NCBI GenBank assembly: GCA_038330085.1
Contig: JBBQNP010000007.1
Span: 1 to 64,000, forward strand
DNA: 64,000 bases
Reading direction: 5' to 3'
DNA from: JAEUIA01 sp038330085
GTDB taxonomy: Bacteria; Planctomycetota; UBA1135; GCA-002686595
The position numbers were made by a program, and so were the translations under genes. Positions 35,560 to 43,865 of this stretch are shown in pieces (position 1 is the first letter of the stretch; each line of letters begins with the position of its first letter). The notes below the pieces were generated by a model. That model made no database searches. It saw only the letters and a program-made list of their open reading frames with translations, and was not told where the DNA came from.

Positions 35560-38500
35560 ATGGATCTTTCGACCCGCACCACCACGACCCACGAACCGAC
35601 GCGACCGCGCGATCTGCGGCTGGGCGTGCCGGGGTTCACGTTTCTCGACCTGCACCGGCCCGAGCGGCTGGCGGATCTGCACGCGAGCTTCCTCGGGTTC
35701 CTGCACAAGCGCGATCAGGCTTTGCACGCGCAGTGGACGAAGCACAGCGAGGGGGCTGAGCGCCTCACCGGGCCGCCCGAGTCGGAGCTCTTGATCGCGG
35801 TCGCGCGCCACCAGTCGGCGTTCATCGCGCAGCTCTTCGCGATCGAAGGGGATGTGGGCAACCGGCGCTCGACCTTGCTCGACCGGCAGATCGTCTACAA
35901 GGTGCGCGATCGGTTCGTTAAGAAGCACGTGCGGCGCGTCCAGTTGAGCGAGGGTCAGACGCCGGACTCGGTGCACGCGCTCGCGGCGGTCCTCCTCGTC
36001 GCGTTGCCCGGCCGCACGGTCGACATCGACGACGAAGAGCGCTTCTGCTCGCGCGTCGCGGTGTTGCTGGACCGGCCGCAGGACGAGAAGGCGATTGCGT
36101 CGCTCGACCTGACGGTGGCGCAGGCGCTCGACGTGCTCGCTCTTTCGCTGCGGCTGAAGCGCGCGGAACAGGCGCGCGAGATCGAGGGGTGGAGATGCCT
36201 GCGCGAGCTGAAAGAGCTCGATTTCGAGCACGGCCTCGTTCATCACGTGCGCCCGATCCCGGATCTGCCCGAAGCGATCGAAGGCCTCGAGCAACACCGC
36301 CGCCGTCGCGACGGATTTCGTCTGACCGATCCGCGCGGGACCGACGGTCAGGTCTTGAACGAGATCGACATGTGCATCTTCTGCCACGAGCGCGAGAAGG
36401 ACTCGTGTTCGCGCGGGCTGCACGACAAGAAGACCGGCGCGATCGTGAAAAATGCGCTCGGCATCGATCTCAACGGATGTCCGCTCGACGAGCGCATCAG
36501 CGAGATGCACTTGTTGTACGGCGAGGGCGATCCGCTCGCGGCGCTGTCGATGGTGACGATCGACAACCCGATGTGCCCGGGCACGGGCCACCGGATCTGC
36601 AACGACTGCATGAAGGCCTGCATCTACCAGAAGCAGGAGCCGGTCAACATCCCGCTGGCCGAGACGAAGGCCCTCACCGACGTGCTCGACATGCCGTGGG
36701 GTCCGGAGATCTGGTTGTTGCTCACGCGCTGGAATCCGCTGCAGGTGAAGCGGCCGTTCGCGTTGCCCTACAACGGGATCAACGTGCTCGTCGTCGGCAT
36801 GGGACCGGCGGGGTACACGCTCGCGCACTACCTCTGCAACGAGGGCTTCGGCGTCGTGGGCGTGGACGGGTTGAAGGTCGAGCCGCTGCCGAGCGGGTGG
36901 ACCGGGTTTCTCGGCAAGGGCGAGACAGACGTGCCGCCGATCGCGATCGAGCAGTACGCGGGCATCAAGAGCGAGCTCGACGAGCGCGTGCTCCTGGGTT
37001 TTGGCGGCGTGTCGGAGTACGGCATCACCGTGCGCTGGGACAAGAACTTCCTGACGCTGCCGTACCTGTCGTTGTTGCGGCGCGAGAACTTCGAGCTGCA
37101 CGGCGGCGTGCGCTTCGGCGGCACGCTCGACCTCGACGACGCGTGGAAGTTGGGCTTCGATCACGTCGCGATCGCGACGGGTGCGGGCAAGCCGACGATC
37201 GTCGACATGAAGAACAACCTGTCGCGCGGGATCCGCAAGGCGTCGGACTTCCTGATGGCGCTGCAGCTCACCGGCGCGTTCAAGCGCGACTCGCTGGCGA
37301 GCTTGCAGTTGCGCATGCCGGTCATCGTGATCGGTGGTGGACTGACGGGCATCGACACGGCGACCGAGGCGTTGGCGTACTACCCGCTGCAGGTCGAGAA
37401 GATCGCGGGGCGCTACGACGTCTTGTGCCGGCGCTTCGGAGACAACATCGTGCGCCGGTTCTTCAGCGACGAAGAGCAGTTGGACCTCGACGAGTTCATC
37501 GCGCACGGATGTGCGGTCGCGGCCGAACGCGAGCGCGCGGCAGCTCGCGGCGAACAGCCGGACTTCGTGTCGCTCGTGCGCGGATGGGGCGGAGTTCGCC
37601 TCGTGTACCGCAAGCGCATGGAGGACTCGCCCGCGTATCGCCTCAACCACGAAGAGGTCATCAAGGCGCTCGAGGAAGGCATCACGTTCGTCGAGTGCAT
37701 GTCGCCGGTCGAAGCGCTGCTCGACAATCACAGTGCGGTGCGCGCGCTCGTTTTCGAGCGCCAAAAGCGCGACGACGCGGGCAAGTGGTCGGCCACGGGC
37801 GAGATGGTCGAGATGAAGGCGCACAGCGTCCTCGTCGCGGCGGGCACGAGCCCGAACATCACGTACGAGAAGGAGAAGCCGGGCACGTTCGAGCTCGACG
37901 ATCGCAAGAGCTTCTTCAAGGTCGGACGCGTCGACGCCGGGACGTTTCAGCCGGTGCGCAAGGGTCGCGACGAGAAGGGCACGGCGTTCTTCACTTCGTA
38001 CAACACCAGCGGTCACACGGTGTCGGTGTACGGCGACAACCATCCGGCTTACGCGGGCAACGTCGTGAAGGCGATGGCCTCGGCGCGCGACGGATATCGC
38101 AGCGTCGTGGGTGCGTTCGCCGAGCGCATCGCGGCCGTGTCGAACGCGCCGACTGCCGTGCTGGAGCGCAAGGGTGCGTGGCGCAAGCTCCTGCGCAAGC
38201 TCGACTACGAGATCGAAGCCGTCGTGCACGAGATCAATCGCCTGACCCCGACGATCGTCGAGGTCGTCGTGCACGCGCCCGCGGCCGCGCGACGTTTCGA
38301 ACCGGGGCAGTTCTATCGCCTGCAGAACTTCGAGGTGAACTCGGAGACGGTCAATGGGACGAAGCTCGCGCTCGAAGGGCTCGCGCTCACGGGCGCGTGG
38401 ACGGATCCGGTGAAGGGCCTGCTGTCGATGATCGTGCTCGAGATGGGCGCGAGCTCGCGCTTGTGCGCGCTGCTGAAACCCGGCGAAAAAGTGGTCGTGA

Positions 38501-39204
38501 TGGGCCCGACGGGCGCGCCGACGGAGATCCCGAAGGGCGAGAAGGTGATCCTCGCCGGGGGCGGTCTCGGCAACGCCGTGTTGTTCTCGATCGGTCGCGC
38601 GTTGCGTGCGCACGGCAACGAGGTCATTTACTTCGCCGCGTTCCGCAAGGGCGAGGACCTTTTCAAGCGCGAGGAGATCGAGTCCGCCGCCGACGTCGTG
38701 ATCTGGTCGACGGACAACGGCAAGGAGATCGAGCCGAGCCGTCTGCGCCCGTACGACAAGCACTTCCGCGGCAACGTAGTGCAGGCGATGGTCGCGTATG
38801 CGAAGGGCGAACTGTACGAAACGCGCGTCGGTCTCGACGAGTGCGAGCGCCTGATCTGCATCGGATCGGATCGCATGATGAACGCGATCAAGGAGTCACG
38901 TCGCGGCGTCTTGAAGCCGTACTTGAAGCCCGATCACGTCGCGATCGGATCGATCAACTCGCCGATGCAGTGCATGATGAAGGAGATCTGCGCGCAGTGC
39001 CTGTGCAAGCACGTCGATCCCGTGACGGGTGCCGAGATCGCGCCGGTGTTCTCGTGCTTCAACCAGGATCAGCACCTCGACAACGTCGACTTCGACAACC
39101 TGATGCAGCGCCTGAAGTCGAACTCGCTCAGCGAGAAGCTCAGCAACCTCTGGCTCGATCACCTCGTGCACGAAGCCAAGTTGCCGATCTGGGCGACACT
39201 CTGA
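35560..39204 (+). CDS. 1,214-residue flavoprotein: GltD/NfnB-like plus PyrK/NfnA-like fusion
   Basis: Residues 1-260 are helical and unrecognised. At about 270-355 there is a Cys-rich segment typical of GltD and NfnB (MCIFCHEREKDSCS, then MCPGTGHRICNDCMKAC), predicted to hold two 4Fe-4S clusters. FAD Rossmann near 408 (VLVVGMGPAGYTLA) and NAD(P) Rossmann near 587 (VIVIGGGLTGIDTATEAL). From about 885 the C-terminal part is FNR/PyrK-like: FEPGQFYRL (flavin), ILAGGGLGNAVLFS (nucleotide) and CMMKEICAQCLC, a 2Fe-2S site near 1135. NfnAB is two chains that bifurcate electrons between NADPH, NADH and ferredoxin; here both halves are one chain with an extra N-terminal region. Bifurcation itself is inference; a plain NAD(P)H-acceptor oxidoreductase is an alternative. 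Confidence 0.85.
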   Translation: MDLSTRTTTTHEPTRPRDLRLGVPGFTFLDLHRPERLADLHASFLGFLHKRDQALHAQWTKHSEGAERLTGPPESELLIAVARHQSAFIAQLFAIEGDVGNRRSTLLDRQIVYKVRDRFVKKHVRRVQLSEGQTPDSVHALAAVLLVALPGRTVDIDDEERFCSRVAVLLDRPQDEKAIASLDLTVAQALDVLALSLRLKRAEQAREIEGWRCLRELKELDFEHGLVHHVRPIPDLPEAIEGLEQHRRRRDGFRLTDPRGTDGQVLNEIDMCIFCHEREKDSCSRGLHDKKTGAIVKNALGIDLNGCPLDERISEMHLLYGEGDPLAALSMVTIDNPMCPGTGHRICNDCMKACIYQKQEPVNIPLAETKALTDVLDMPWGPEIWLLLTRWNPLQVKRPFALPYNGINVLVVGMGPAGYTLAHYLCNEGFGVVGVDGLKVEPLPSGWTGFLGKGETDVPPIAIEQYAGIKSELDERVLLGFGGVSEYGITVRWDKNFLTLPYLSLLRRENFELHGGVRFGGTLDLDDAWKLGFDHVAIATGAGKPTIVDMKNNLSRGIRKASDFLMALQLTGAFKRDSLASLQLRMPVIVIGGGLTGIDTATEALAYYPLQVEKIAGRYDVLCRRFGDNIVRRFFSDEEQLDLDEFIAHGCAVAAERERAAARGEQPDFVSLVRGWGGVRLVYRKRMEDSPAYRLNHEEVIKALEEGITFVECMSPVEALLDNHSAVRALVFERQKRDDAGKWSATGEMVEMKAHSVLVAAGTSPNITYEKEKPGTFELDDRKSFFKVGRVDAGTFQPVRKGRDEKGTAFFTSYNTSGHTVSVYGDNHPAYAGNVVKAMASARDGYRSVVGAFAERIAAVSNAPTAVLERKGAWRKLLRKLDYEIEAVVHEINRLTPTIVEVVVHAPAAARRFEPGQFYRLQNFEVNSETVNGTKLALEGLALTGAWTDPVKGLLSMIVLEMGASSRLCALLKPGEKVVVMGPTGAPTEIPKGEKVILAGGGLGNAVLFSIGRALRAHGNEVIYFAAFRKGEDLFKREEIESAADVVIWSTDNGKEIEPSRLRPYDKHFRGNVVQAMVAYAKGELYETRVGLDECERLICIGSDRMMNAIKESRRGVLKPYLKPDHVAIGSINSPMQCMMKEICAQCLCKHVDPVTGAEIAPVFSCFNQDQHLDNVDFDNLMQRLKSNSLSEKLSNLWLDHLVHEAKLPIWATL

Positions 39205-39574
39205 GCGATTGGCGGCCAGCGCGCACCGGGGGTAATCCCGCGGTCTCGAAGGACGCCTCGAACAGCGTGCGTTCACTGCCTGTGTCCTCGACGAGGACGA
39301 AGGACATGACGCACACGCGTTTGTGAGGTGCGGGCTTTCTCGACGCAGGCTCTGAAGAGATCGGCTCGCTGTCCGTGTCCTCGAGCGCGGCGCCGCGGGC
39401 GAGTTGCTCTTCGGGCGAACTCAGTTCCTTCTGCACGCTCGTCGTGGTCGAACTTGATTGCGCAGAAATGTTCAACGGAACCGGCGAGCCTGTTCGCGTC
39501 GACGCGAACCACGCCGAAGCGGCGTTGCATCCGACGGCTGCGATCGAGAGCAGGTAGAAGTGCCGTCGTTTCAT
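39140..39574 (-). CDS. Small exported or lipid-anchored protein of unknown function
   Basis: 144 residues from ATG 39574. A basic start and hydrophobic core (KRRHFYLLSIAAVGC) form a signal, possibly lipoprotein with Cys 16. A Ser/Thr/Glu-rich region follows (SSSTTTSVQKELSSPEE), then a compact tail. Third codon positions are G/C-rich, as expected of native coding DNA. Its last 65 nt overlap the 3' end of the large flavoprotein gene on the opposite strand, an unusual but possible convergent overlap. It starts 137 bp from the divergent P450 gene. No family is recognised; it may be a chance frame. Confidence 0.45.
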   Translation of the reverse strand: MKRRHFYLLSIAAVGCNAASAWFASTRTGSPVPLNISAQSSSTTTSVQKELSSPEEQLARGAALEDTDSEPISSEPASRKPAPHKRVCVMSFVLVEDTGSERTLFEASFETAGLPPVRAGRQSLRVSPRSATWLRARGDRARGC

Positions 39575-39710
39575 GTTCAGCGGGGCCGGCCAGGCACATC
39601 TTCGCCTGAAGATGCGCTTGGGTCGACATGCCGGACCTTCGCGCTGAGGACAGGCGGCGACTGATTAGAATGCGGGCTTCGAAACGAGGCGCCAAACCGG
39701 CCGACCTGTC

Positions 39711-41030
39711 ATGCCCAAGCTGCCCCCCGGACCCTCCATCGCGATCCTCCAGACCGCGAAGCTCATCCGCGATCCGTACCGCTTTCACGCGCAATGCCGC
39801 GAGCGATACGGCGACCCGTACAACTGTCCCTCGCTCAACGGCGACGTCGTGTGCACCGGCGACCCCGAGGGCATCCGCGAGATCTTCAGCGCGGACCCCG
39901 ACACGTTCTCGCCGTGGGCAGTGGACACGATGCGTCCGATTCTGGGTGAAGGGTCGCTGTTGTTGCTCGTCGGGCCACGACATCGGCGCGAGCGCAAGCT
40001 GCTCATGCCGGCGTTCCACGGCGAACGCATGCGCAACTACGGCACGGTGATGGCCGACGTAGCGCGCCGGCATCTCGAGGCGCGCGCGGACGGCAAGGTG
40101 TTCGTGTTCCAGGACTCCGCGCAGGCGATCTCCCTCGAGATCATCTTGCGCGCGATCTTCGGCGTCGAAGACGACCCGGCTGTCGAGAGGTTCGCGGCGA
40201 CCGTGAAGAAGTTCGTCGACGTCGCGAGCCCGTTCGTGATGTTCACCAAGATGCTTCAGCACGAGTTCTTCGGCTTGGGCCCGTGGGCGAAGACGAAACG
40301 TGCCTTGAAAGAGTGGGACGCGCTCACGGCTGAGCAGATCCGCGCGCGTCGTGGGCGCGCCGGCGGTGACGACATTCTCGGAATGATGCTCGCGGCGCGG
40401 TACGAAGACGGCGAGCCGATGAGCGACGACCATGTGCGCGACGAGCTCGTCACGTTGGTGTTCGCGGGCCACGAGACGACGGCGCTCGCGTTGTCGTGGG
40501 CGATGTACTGGTTGCATCGCGACCCGAAGCGGCTCGAGCGACTGCGCGACGAACTCGACGCGGCGGCGGGGGACCCAGACAAGATCGCGACGCTGCCGTA
40601 CCTCGACGCGGTGTGCAACGAGACGTTGCGACTGCATCCGATCGTGCCCGATCCGCTGAGGATGTGCGCGAAGCCGTTCACGTTGCGCGGTTGGGAGATC
40701 CCGGCGGGCGTCGGCGTCGCGGCGGTGTCGGCGCTTGCGCACATCGACCCGGTCGTGTGGCCTGAGCCGCTGAAATTTCGGCCGGAGCGGTTTCTCGAGC
40801 GCAGCTACAAGCCTTGGGAGTTCCTACCGTTCGGCGGGGGTGCGCGCAGGTGCATTGGTGCGGCGTTCTCGGTGTACGAGATGAAGCAGGTGCTCGCGGT
40901 GGCGCTCGGAGAGAACGAGTACGAGCTGTGCGAAGCGGGGGATGTCGTGCCGGTGAGGCGGAGTGTCACGATGGGACCGAGCACGGGGGTCAGGCTGCGA
41001 CGGCTTGGCCCGCGCGGTGCGCTGAAGTAG
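39711..41030 (+). CDS. Cytochrome P450
   Basis: 439 residues from ATG 39711, starting with PKLPPGPS. I-helix AGHETTALALSW (O2 activation Thr) near 249, K-helix ETLR near 303, the PERF-equivalent FRPERFLE, and the heme loop FGGGARRCIG with Cys 380. It is soluble (no membrane anchor), as for bacterial P450s. The oxygenated substrate cannot be inferred. No ferredoxin or dedicated reductase is adjacent, although the flavoprotein 500 bp upstream on the same strand could act as electron donor; the 2Fe-2S and FNR-like domains make that conceivable but it is only inference. Converges on the response regulator across a large nested palindrome. Confidence 0.95.
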   Translation: MPKLPPGPSIAILQTAKLIRDPYRFHAQCRERYGDPYNCPSLNGDVVCTGDPEGIREIFSADPDTFSPWAVDTMRPILGEGSLLLLVGPRHRRERKLLMPAFHGERMRNYGTVMADVARRHLEARADGKVFVFQDSAQAISLEIILRAIFGVEDDPAVERFAATVKKFVDVASPFVMFTKMLQHEFFGLGPWAKTKRALKEWDALTAEQIRARRGRAGGDDILGMMLAARYEDGEPMSDDHVRDELVTLVFAGHETTALALSWAMYWLHRDPKRLERLRDELDAAAGDPDKIATLPYLDAVCNETLRLHPIVPDPLRMCAKPFTLRGWEIPAGVGVAAVSALAHIDPVVWPEPLKFRPERFLERSYKPWEFLPFGGGARRCIGAAFSVYEMKQVLAVALGENEYELCEAGDVVPVRRSVTMGPSTGVRLRRLGPRGALK

Positions 41031-41034
41031 CGCG

Positions 41035-41192
41035 GGTGCCTGGCTCCTGATGCGGGCATGTCGCGCAGCAGGTGCTTGGCACCGCTCCACAGAGTCCATT
41101 CCCAAGCTCGTCGAGATGGCGTCGGGAATGGACTGGGCCGAACGGTGCCAGGCACCTGCTGCGCGACCTACGCGCAACAGGAGCCAGGCACC
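41035..41192. repeat. Large nested inverted repeat (GGTGCC family) between convergent genes
   Basis: A 158-bp nested palindrome. Outer arm GGTGCCTGGCTCCTG (41035-41049) pairs perfectly with 41178-41192. The middle arm, 41060-41084, pairs with 41143-41167 over 25 bp with one G-T mismatch and contains GGTGCTTGGCACC. The inner arm AGTCCATTCCC (41093-41103) pairs with GGGAATGGACT (41124-41134). It fills the gap between the P450 stop (41030) and the convergent response-regulator stop (41200). It has the same three-tier plan as 25991-26166, including an inner arm with AGTCC, although the arm sequences differ. Confidence 0.85.
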
Positions 41193-41199
41193 ATCGGCG

Positions 41200-41895
41200 T
41201 CACCCCAGGTTTTCGACGGCGAGCCGGTAGCCTTCGCCGCGGACCGTTTGGATGCCGGGGCGACCGTGTCGATCGAGCTTCTTGCGCAACCGACCGAGGT
41301 GCACGTCGAGCAAGTTGGTGCCCGGATCGAAGTGGATGTCCCACACCTGCTCGAGCAACTGTGCGCGCGACAGCGTGCGGCCATCCGCTTTCGTCAGCGC
41401 GAGCAACAAATCGAACTCGCGCGGCGACAAATCGATCGCCTTGCCTTCGCGCTCGGTCTTGCGCCGCGTCAAATCGAGCTTCAACCCACCGACCAAGATC
41501 GGCGCGAGCGAACGACGCCGACGCAACACCGCTTCCATGCGCGCGAGCAGCTCGTCGAACAGAAACGGCTTGACGACGAAATCGTCTGCGCCCAACCGCA
41601 GGCCGCGCACGCGCTCCTCCGCGGAGTCGCGCGCCGACACGAAGATCACCGGAACTTCATCTCCGGCTTGTCGCAGTTCGTCGAGGAACTCCCACCCGTT
41701 CTTTCGCGGCATCGCGACGTCGAGCAGGATCAACCCGAACCATCCTGGCGGATGCGCCTTCAACTCTTCGATGGCCTTCAAACCGTCGATGGCGACTGCG
41801 TTGTCGATCCCGGCTCCGTTGAGCAGGGCCGACATGTACTGACAAACGTCGGGTTCGTCGTCGACGACGAGGACACGAACGTTTACTGCGGGCAT
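41200..41895 (-). CDS. OmpR/PhoB-family response regulator (orphan)
   Basis: 231 residues from ATG 41895. Receiver domain with VVDDEPDV (acidic pair), phosphoacceptor D59 in ILLDVAMP, and K109 in FVVKPF. The DNA-binding winged helix is in the C-terminal 100 residues: LSPREFDLLLAL, RTLSRAQLLEQVW and VDVHLGRLRKKLD, then VRGEGYRL. It binds DNA after phosphorylation by a histidine kinase; no kinase gene lies in the window, so it is an orphan here. An extension of the frame upstream to 42183 lacks coding features and is not included. Confidence 0.93.
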   Translation of the reverse strand: MPAVNVRVLVVDDEPDVCQYMSALLNGAGIDNAVAIDGLKAIEELKAHPPGWFGLILLDVAMPRKNGWEFLDELRQAGDEVPVIFVSARDSAEERVRGLRLGADDFVVKPFLFDELLARMEAVLRRRRSLAPILVGGLKLDLTRRKTEREGKAIDLSPREFDLLLALTKADGRTLSRAQLLEQVWDIHFDPGTNLLDVHLGRLRKKLDRHGRPGIQTVRGEGYRLAVENLG

Positions 41896-42218
41896 GGTTT
41901 GGATCGACACAAGTTCTCGATGGGTCCGACGCGTCACAGATGCACTGCTGAGGCGCCGAGGGGGGGTTGTCGAGACGCAGGCTACCAGTCGCATTCGCAT
42001 GGAAACAGGCTGGACCTCCCGTCGAAAACTGACTGACGAACCCGTCATATTCCTCGCGTGGGCGTGAACGAACGCAGCGTGCCGAATCATCGCGTTCGAT
42101 CGAGCGAACCAGCACACCGAGCATCGTGGTCCGTGCGCACGAACCCTCGGAATCACTTGCCCATCAGCCCGCGAGCGCTGCACGAAACTCGCGCACGATT
42201 GAGATTCACCGCGTCGGA
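41896..42218. other. 323-bp gap with no supported feature
   Basis: Between the response-regulator start and the glutaredoxin stop, both minus strand, I see no gene, tRNA, strong hairpin or repeat copy. It probably holds the regulator's promoter, but I could not pick out a convincing -35/-10 pair. Confidence 0.5.
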
Positions 42219-42518
42219 TCAGCCGGCCAACGCGTCGTGCAATTCTTTCAATAGCAGCGTCTCCGACAAGCGCGACCGTTCCTCACGGTGGTAGCCGCGC
42301 ACCCAGGTCTTGCCGTCGATCAGGATGAAAGGCACGGCCTGCTTGCCGGTCTCCGACTCGAGCTTCTCGGCGCTGGCCTCGTCGTCGTCGATCCAGACCT
42401 TCTGGTGCGGGACATTGTTTCGCTTCATCCACTGGTCGAGCCGCGTGCAATCCGGGCAACCGTGCGTCGAGTAGACGGCCAGCGTGTGGCCCGTGAGGAA
42501 GGTGAGGTCGTGGTCCAT
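42219..42518 (-). CDS. Glutaredoxin-family protein
   Basis: 99 residues from ATG 42518. The thioredoxin fold opens with VYSTHGCPDCTRLDQWM, so the active site is CPDC (C21, C24). The usual cis-Pro segment is KQAVPFILIDGKTWV and a final helix follows (LSETLLLKELHDAL). CPDC is unlike the classical CPYC of glutaredoxins and resembles glutaredoxin-like NrdH or UXX-star type small redox proteins. It has no signal and is cytoplasmic. The start is 46 bp from the divergent ThuA-cytochrome c gene. A long upstream frame extension is antisense and rejected. Confidence 0.85.
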   Translation of the reverse strand: MDHDLTFLTGHTLAVYSTHGCPDCTRLDQWMKRNNVPHQKVWIDDDEASAEKLESETGKQAVPFILIDGKTWVRGYHREERSRLSETLLLKELHDALAG

Positions 42519-42563
42519 GGGTGCTCCAGCGTTCCACTGTAGCCGACGGTATCCTCGCGTGTC

Positions 42564-43865
42564 GTGAGGGAGTTCGCACTTCGGATCGTGATCACGGCGG
42601 CGGGCTTGGTGCCGCTCGCGTCTGCACAGGAATCGGCGCGGGCGAAGCGCGTGCTCGTCTACACGGTCTCCGCGGGTTACGAGCACGAGGTCGCGCATCG
42701 TATGCGCCGGGACGAACTCTCGATCGTGGAGAAGGCGCTCGTCGACCTGGGCCGGACGAGCGGTGCGTTCGAAGTCGTGCCGACGCGCGATGCGGCCGCG
42801 TTCGAAGCGCAGAACCTCGCGAAGTTCGACGCCGTGTTCTTCTACACGACGGGAGATTTGCCGCTGTCCGACCTGCAGCGCGCGGCGTTGTTCGCGTACG
42901 TCGAGGGCGGAGGCGGGTTCGCGGGAGCGCACTGCGCGACCGACACGTTCCCGTCGGTGCCGGAGTACGGCGAGATGATCGGCGCGCGCTTCGACGGACA
43001 TCCCTGGCACGAGAAGGTGGGTGTCGTGGTCGAGGACACTTCGCACGTCGCGACGCGGCACCTCGGGATGCGCTTCGAGCTCAGTGACGAGATCTACCAA
43101 TTCACGACGCCGTTCGACCGCGCGCGGATGCACGTGTTGTTGTCGCTCGACACGGCTTCGGTCGACCTCGCGAAGGAGGGCGTGCACCGGGCCGACCGCG
43201 ACTTCGCACTTTGCTGGACAAAGCCCGTGGGGAAAGGCCGCGTTTTCTACACGGCGCTGGGGCACGAACCGGCGTTGTGGAAGGACGAGCGCTTCCTGAA
43301 GCTCCTCGCGGGCGGCTTGCGTTGGTCCATGCGCGCAGAGGAGCGACCCACGCTGTCGAAGCAGGACCAACCGTACCGCGACTTCGCGTCGACGCACGCC
43401 GGTGACGCGGCAAAGGGCTTCGAGCTCTTCCGGCGCGAGAGCGGGCCGATGTGCTTCCGCTGTCACCGCGCGAACGGCGTCGGCGGCGACGTCGGACCGG
43501 ATCTGTCGGGGGTTGCGCGTCGTCTCGCGCCCGAAGAGATCCTCGACGCGGTCCTCGCGCCGTCGATGTCGATCGAGCGTGGTTACGCGGCGGTGTCGCT
43601 CGAGCTCACGAGCGGTCTCGATGTGTTCGGTCGCATCCTGAAGGAGACGGACAAGGCGATCACGCTGTCCGACACGAACGGGCAGCCGCACGAAGTACCG
43701 ACCCGGGACATCTTGAGCCGATCGGAGAGCCACGTGTCGGTGATGCCCGACGGCTTGGCGCGCACGTTGAGCCCGCAGGAGTTCGCGGATCTGTACGCCT
43801 ACGTGCTCACGCTCAAGGTGCCGCCCGCGCTGCCGACTGCTCCGCCTACAGATCCGCCGAAGTGA
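42564..43865 (+). CDS. ThuA domain fused to cytochrome c, exported
   Basis: 433 residues from GTG 42564; signal peptide REFALRIVITAAGLVPLASA. Residues 25-255 are a ThuA-like (class I glutamine-amidotransferase-like) domain: RVLVYTVSAGYEHEVAHR, GGGGFAGAHCATDTFPS, GRVFYTALGHEPALWKDERF. The C-terminal 140 residues are a c-type heme domain with CFRCH (C297, C300, H301), GGDVGPDLSGVARR and a distal Met candidate. ThuA domains are implicated in trehalose and other disaccharide utilisation; the heme domain with Planctomycete-type motifs suggests membrane-linked sugar oxidation. Its 3' end overlaps the convergent ATP-grasp gene by 20 nt. Confidence 0.9.
   Translation: MREFALRIVITAAGLVPLASAQESARAKRVLVYTVSAGYEHEVAHRMRRDELSIVEKALVDLGRTSGAFEVVPTRDAAAFEAQNLAKFDAVFFYTTGDLPLSDLQRAALFAYVEGGGGFAGAHCATDTFPSVPEYGEMIGARFDGHPWHEKVGVVVEDTSHVATRHLGMRFELSDEIYQFTTPFDRARMHVLLSLDTASVDLAKEGVHRADRDFALCWTKPVGKGRVFYTALGHEPALWKDERFLKLLAGGLRWSMRAEERPTLSKQDQPYRDFASTHAGDAAKGFELFRRESGPMCFRCHRANGVGGDVGPDLSGVARRLAPEEILDAVLAPSMSIERGYAAVSLELTSGLDVFGRILKETDKAITLSDTNGQPHEVPTRDILSRSESHVSVMPDGLARTLSPQEFADLYAYVLTLKVPPALPTAPPTDPPK

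Noticed and set aside
35545..38763. A 1,072-residue minus-strand open frame
   Set aside because: Antisense shadow of the flavoprotein in GC-rich DNA; the translation is Arg/Ala/Val-rich with no motif.
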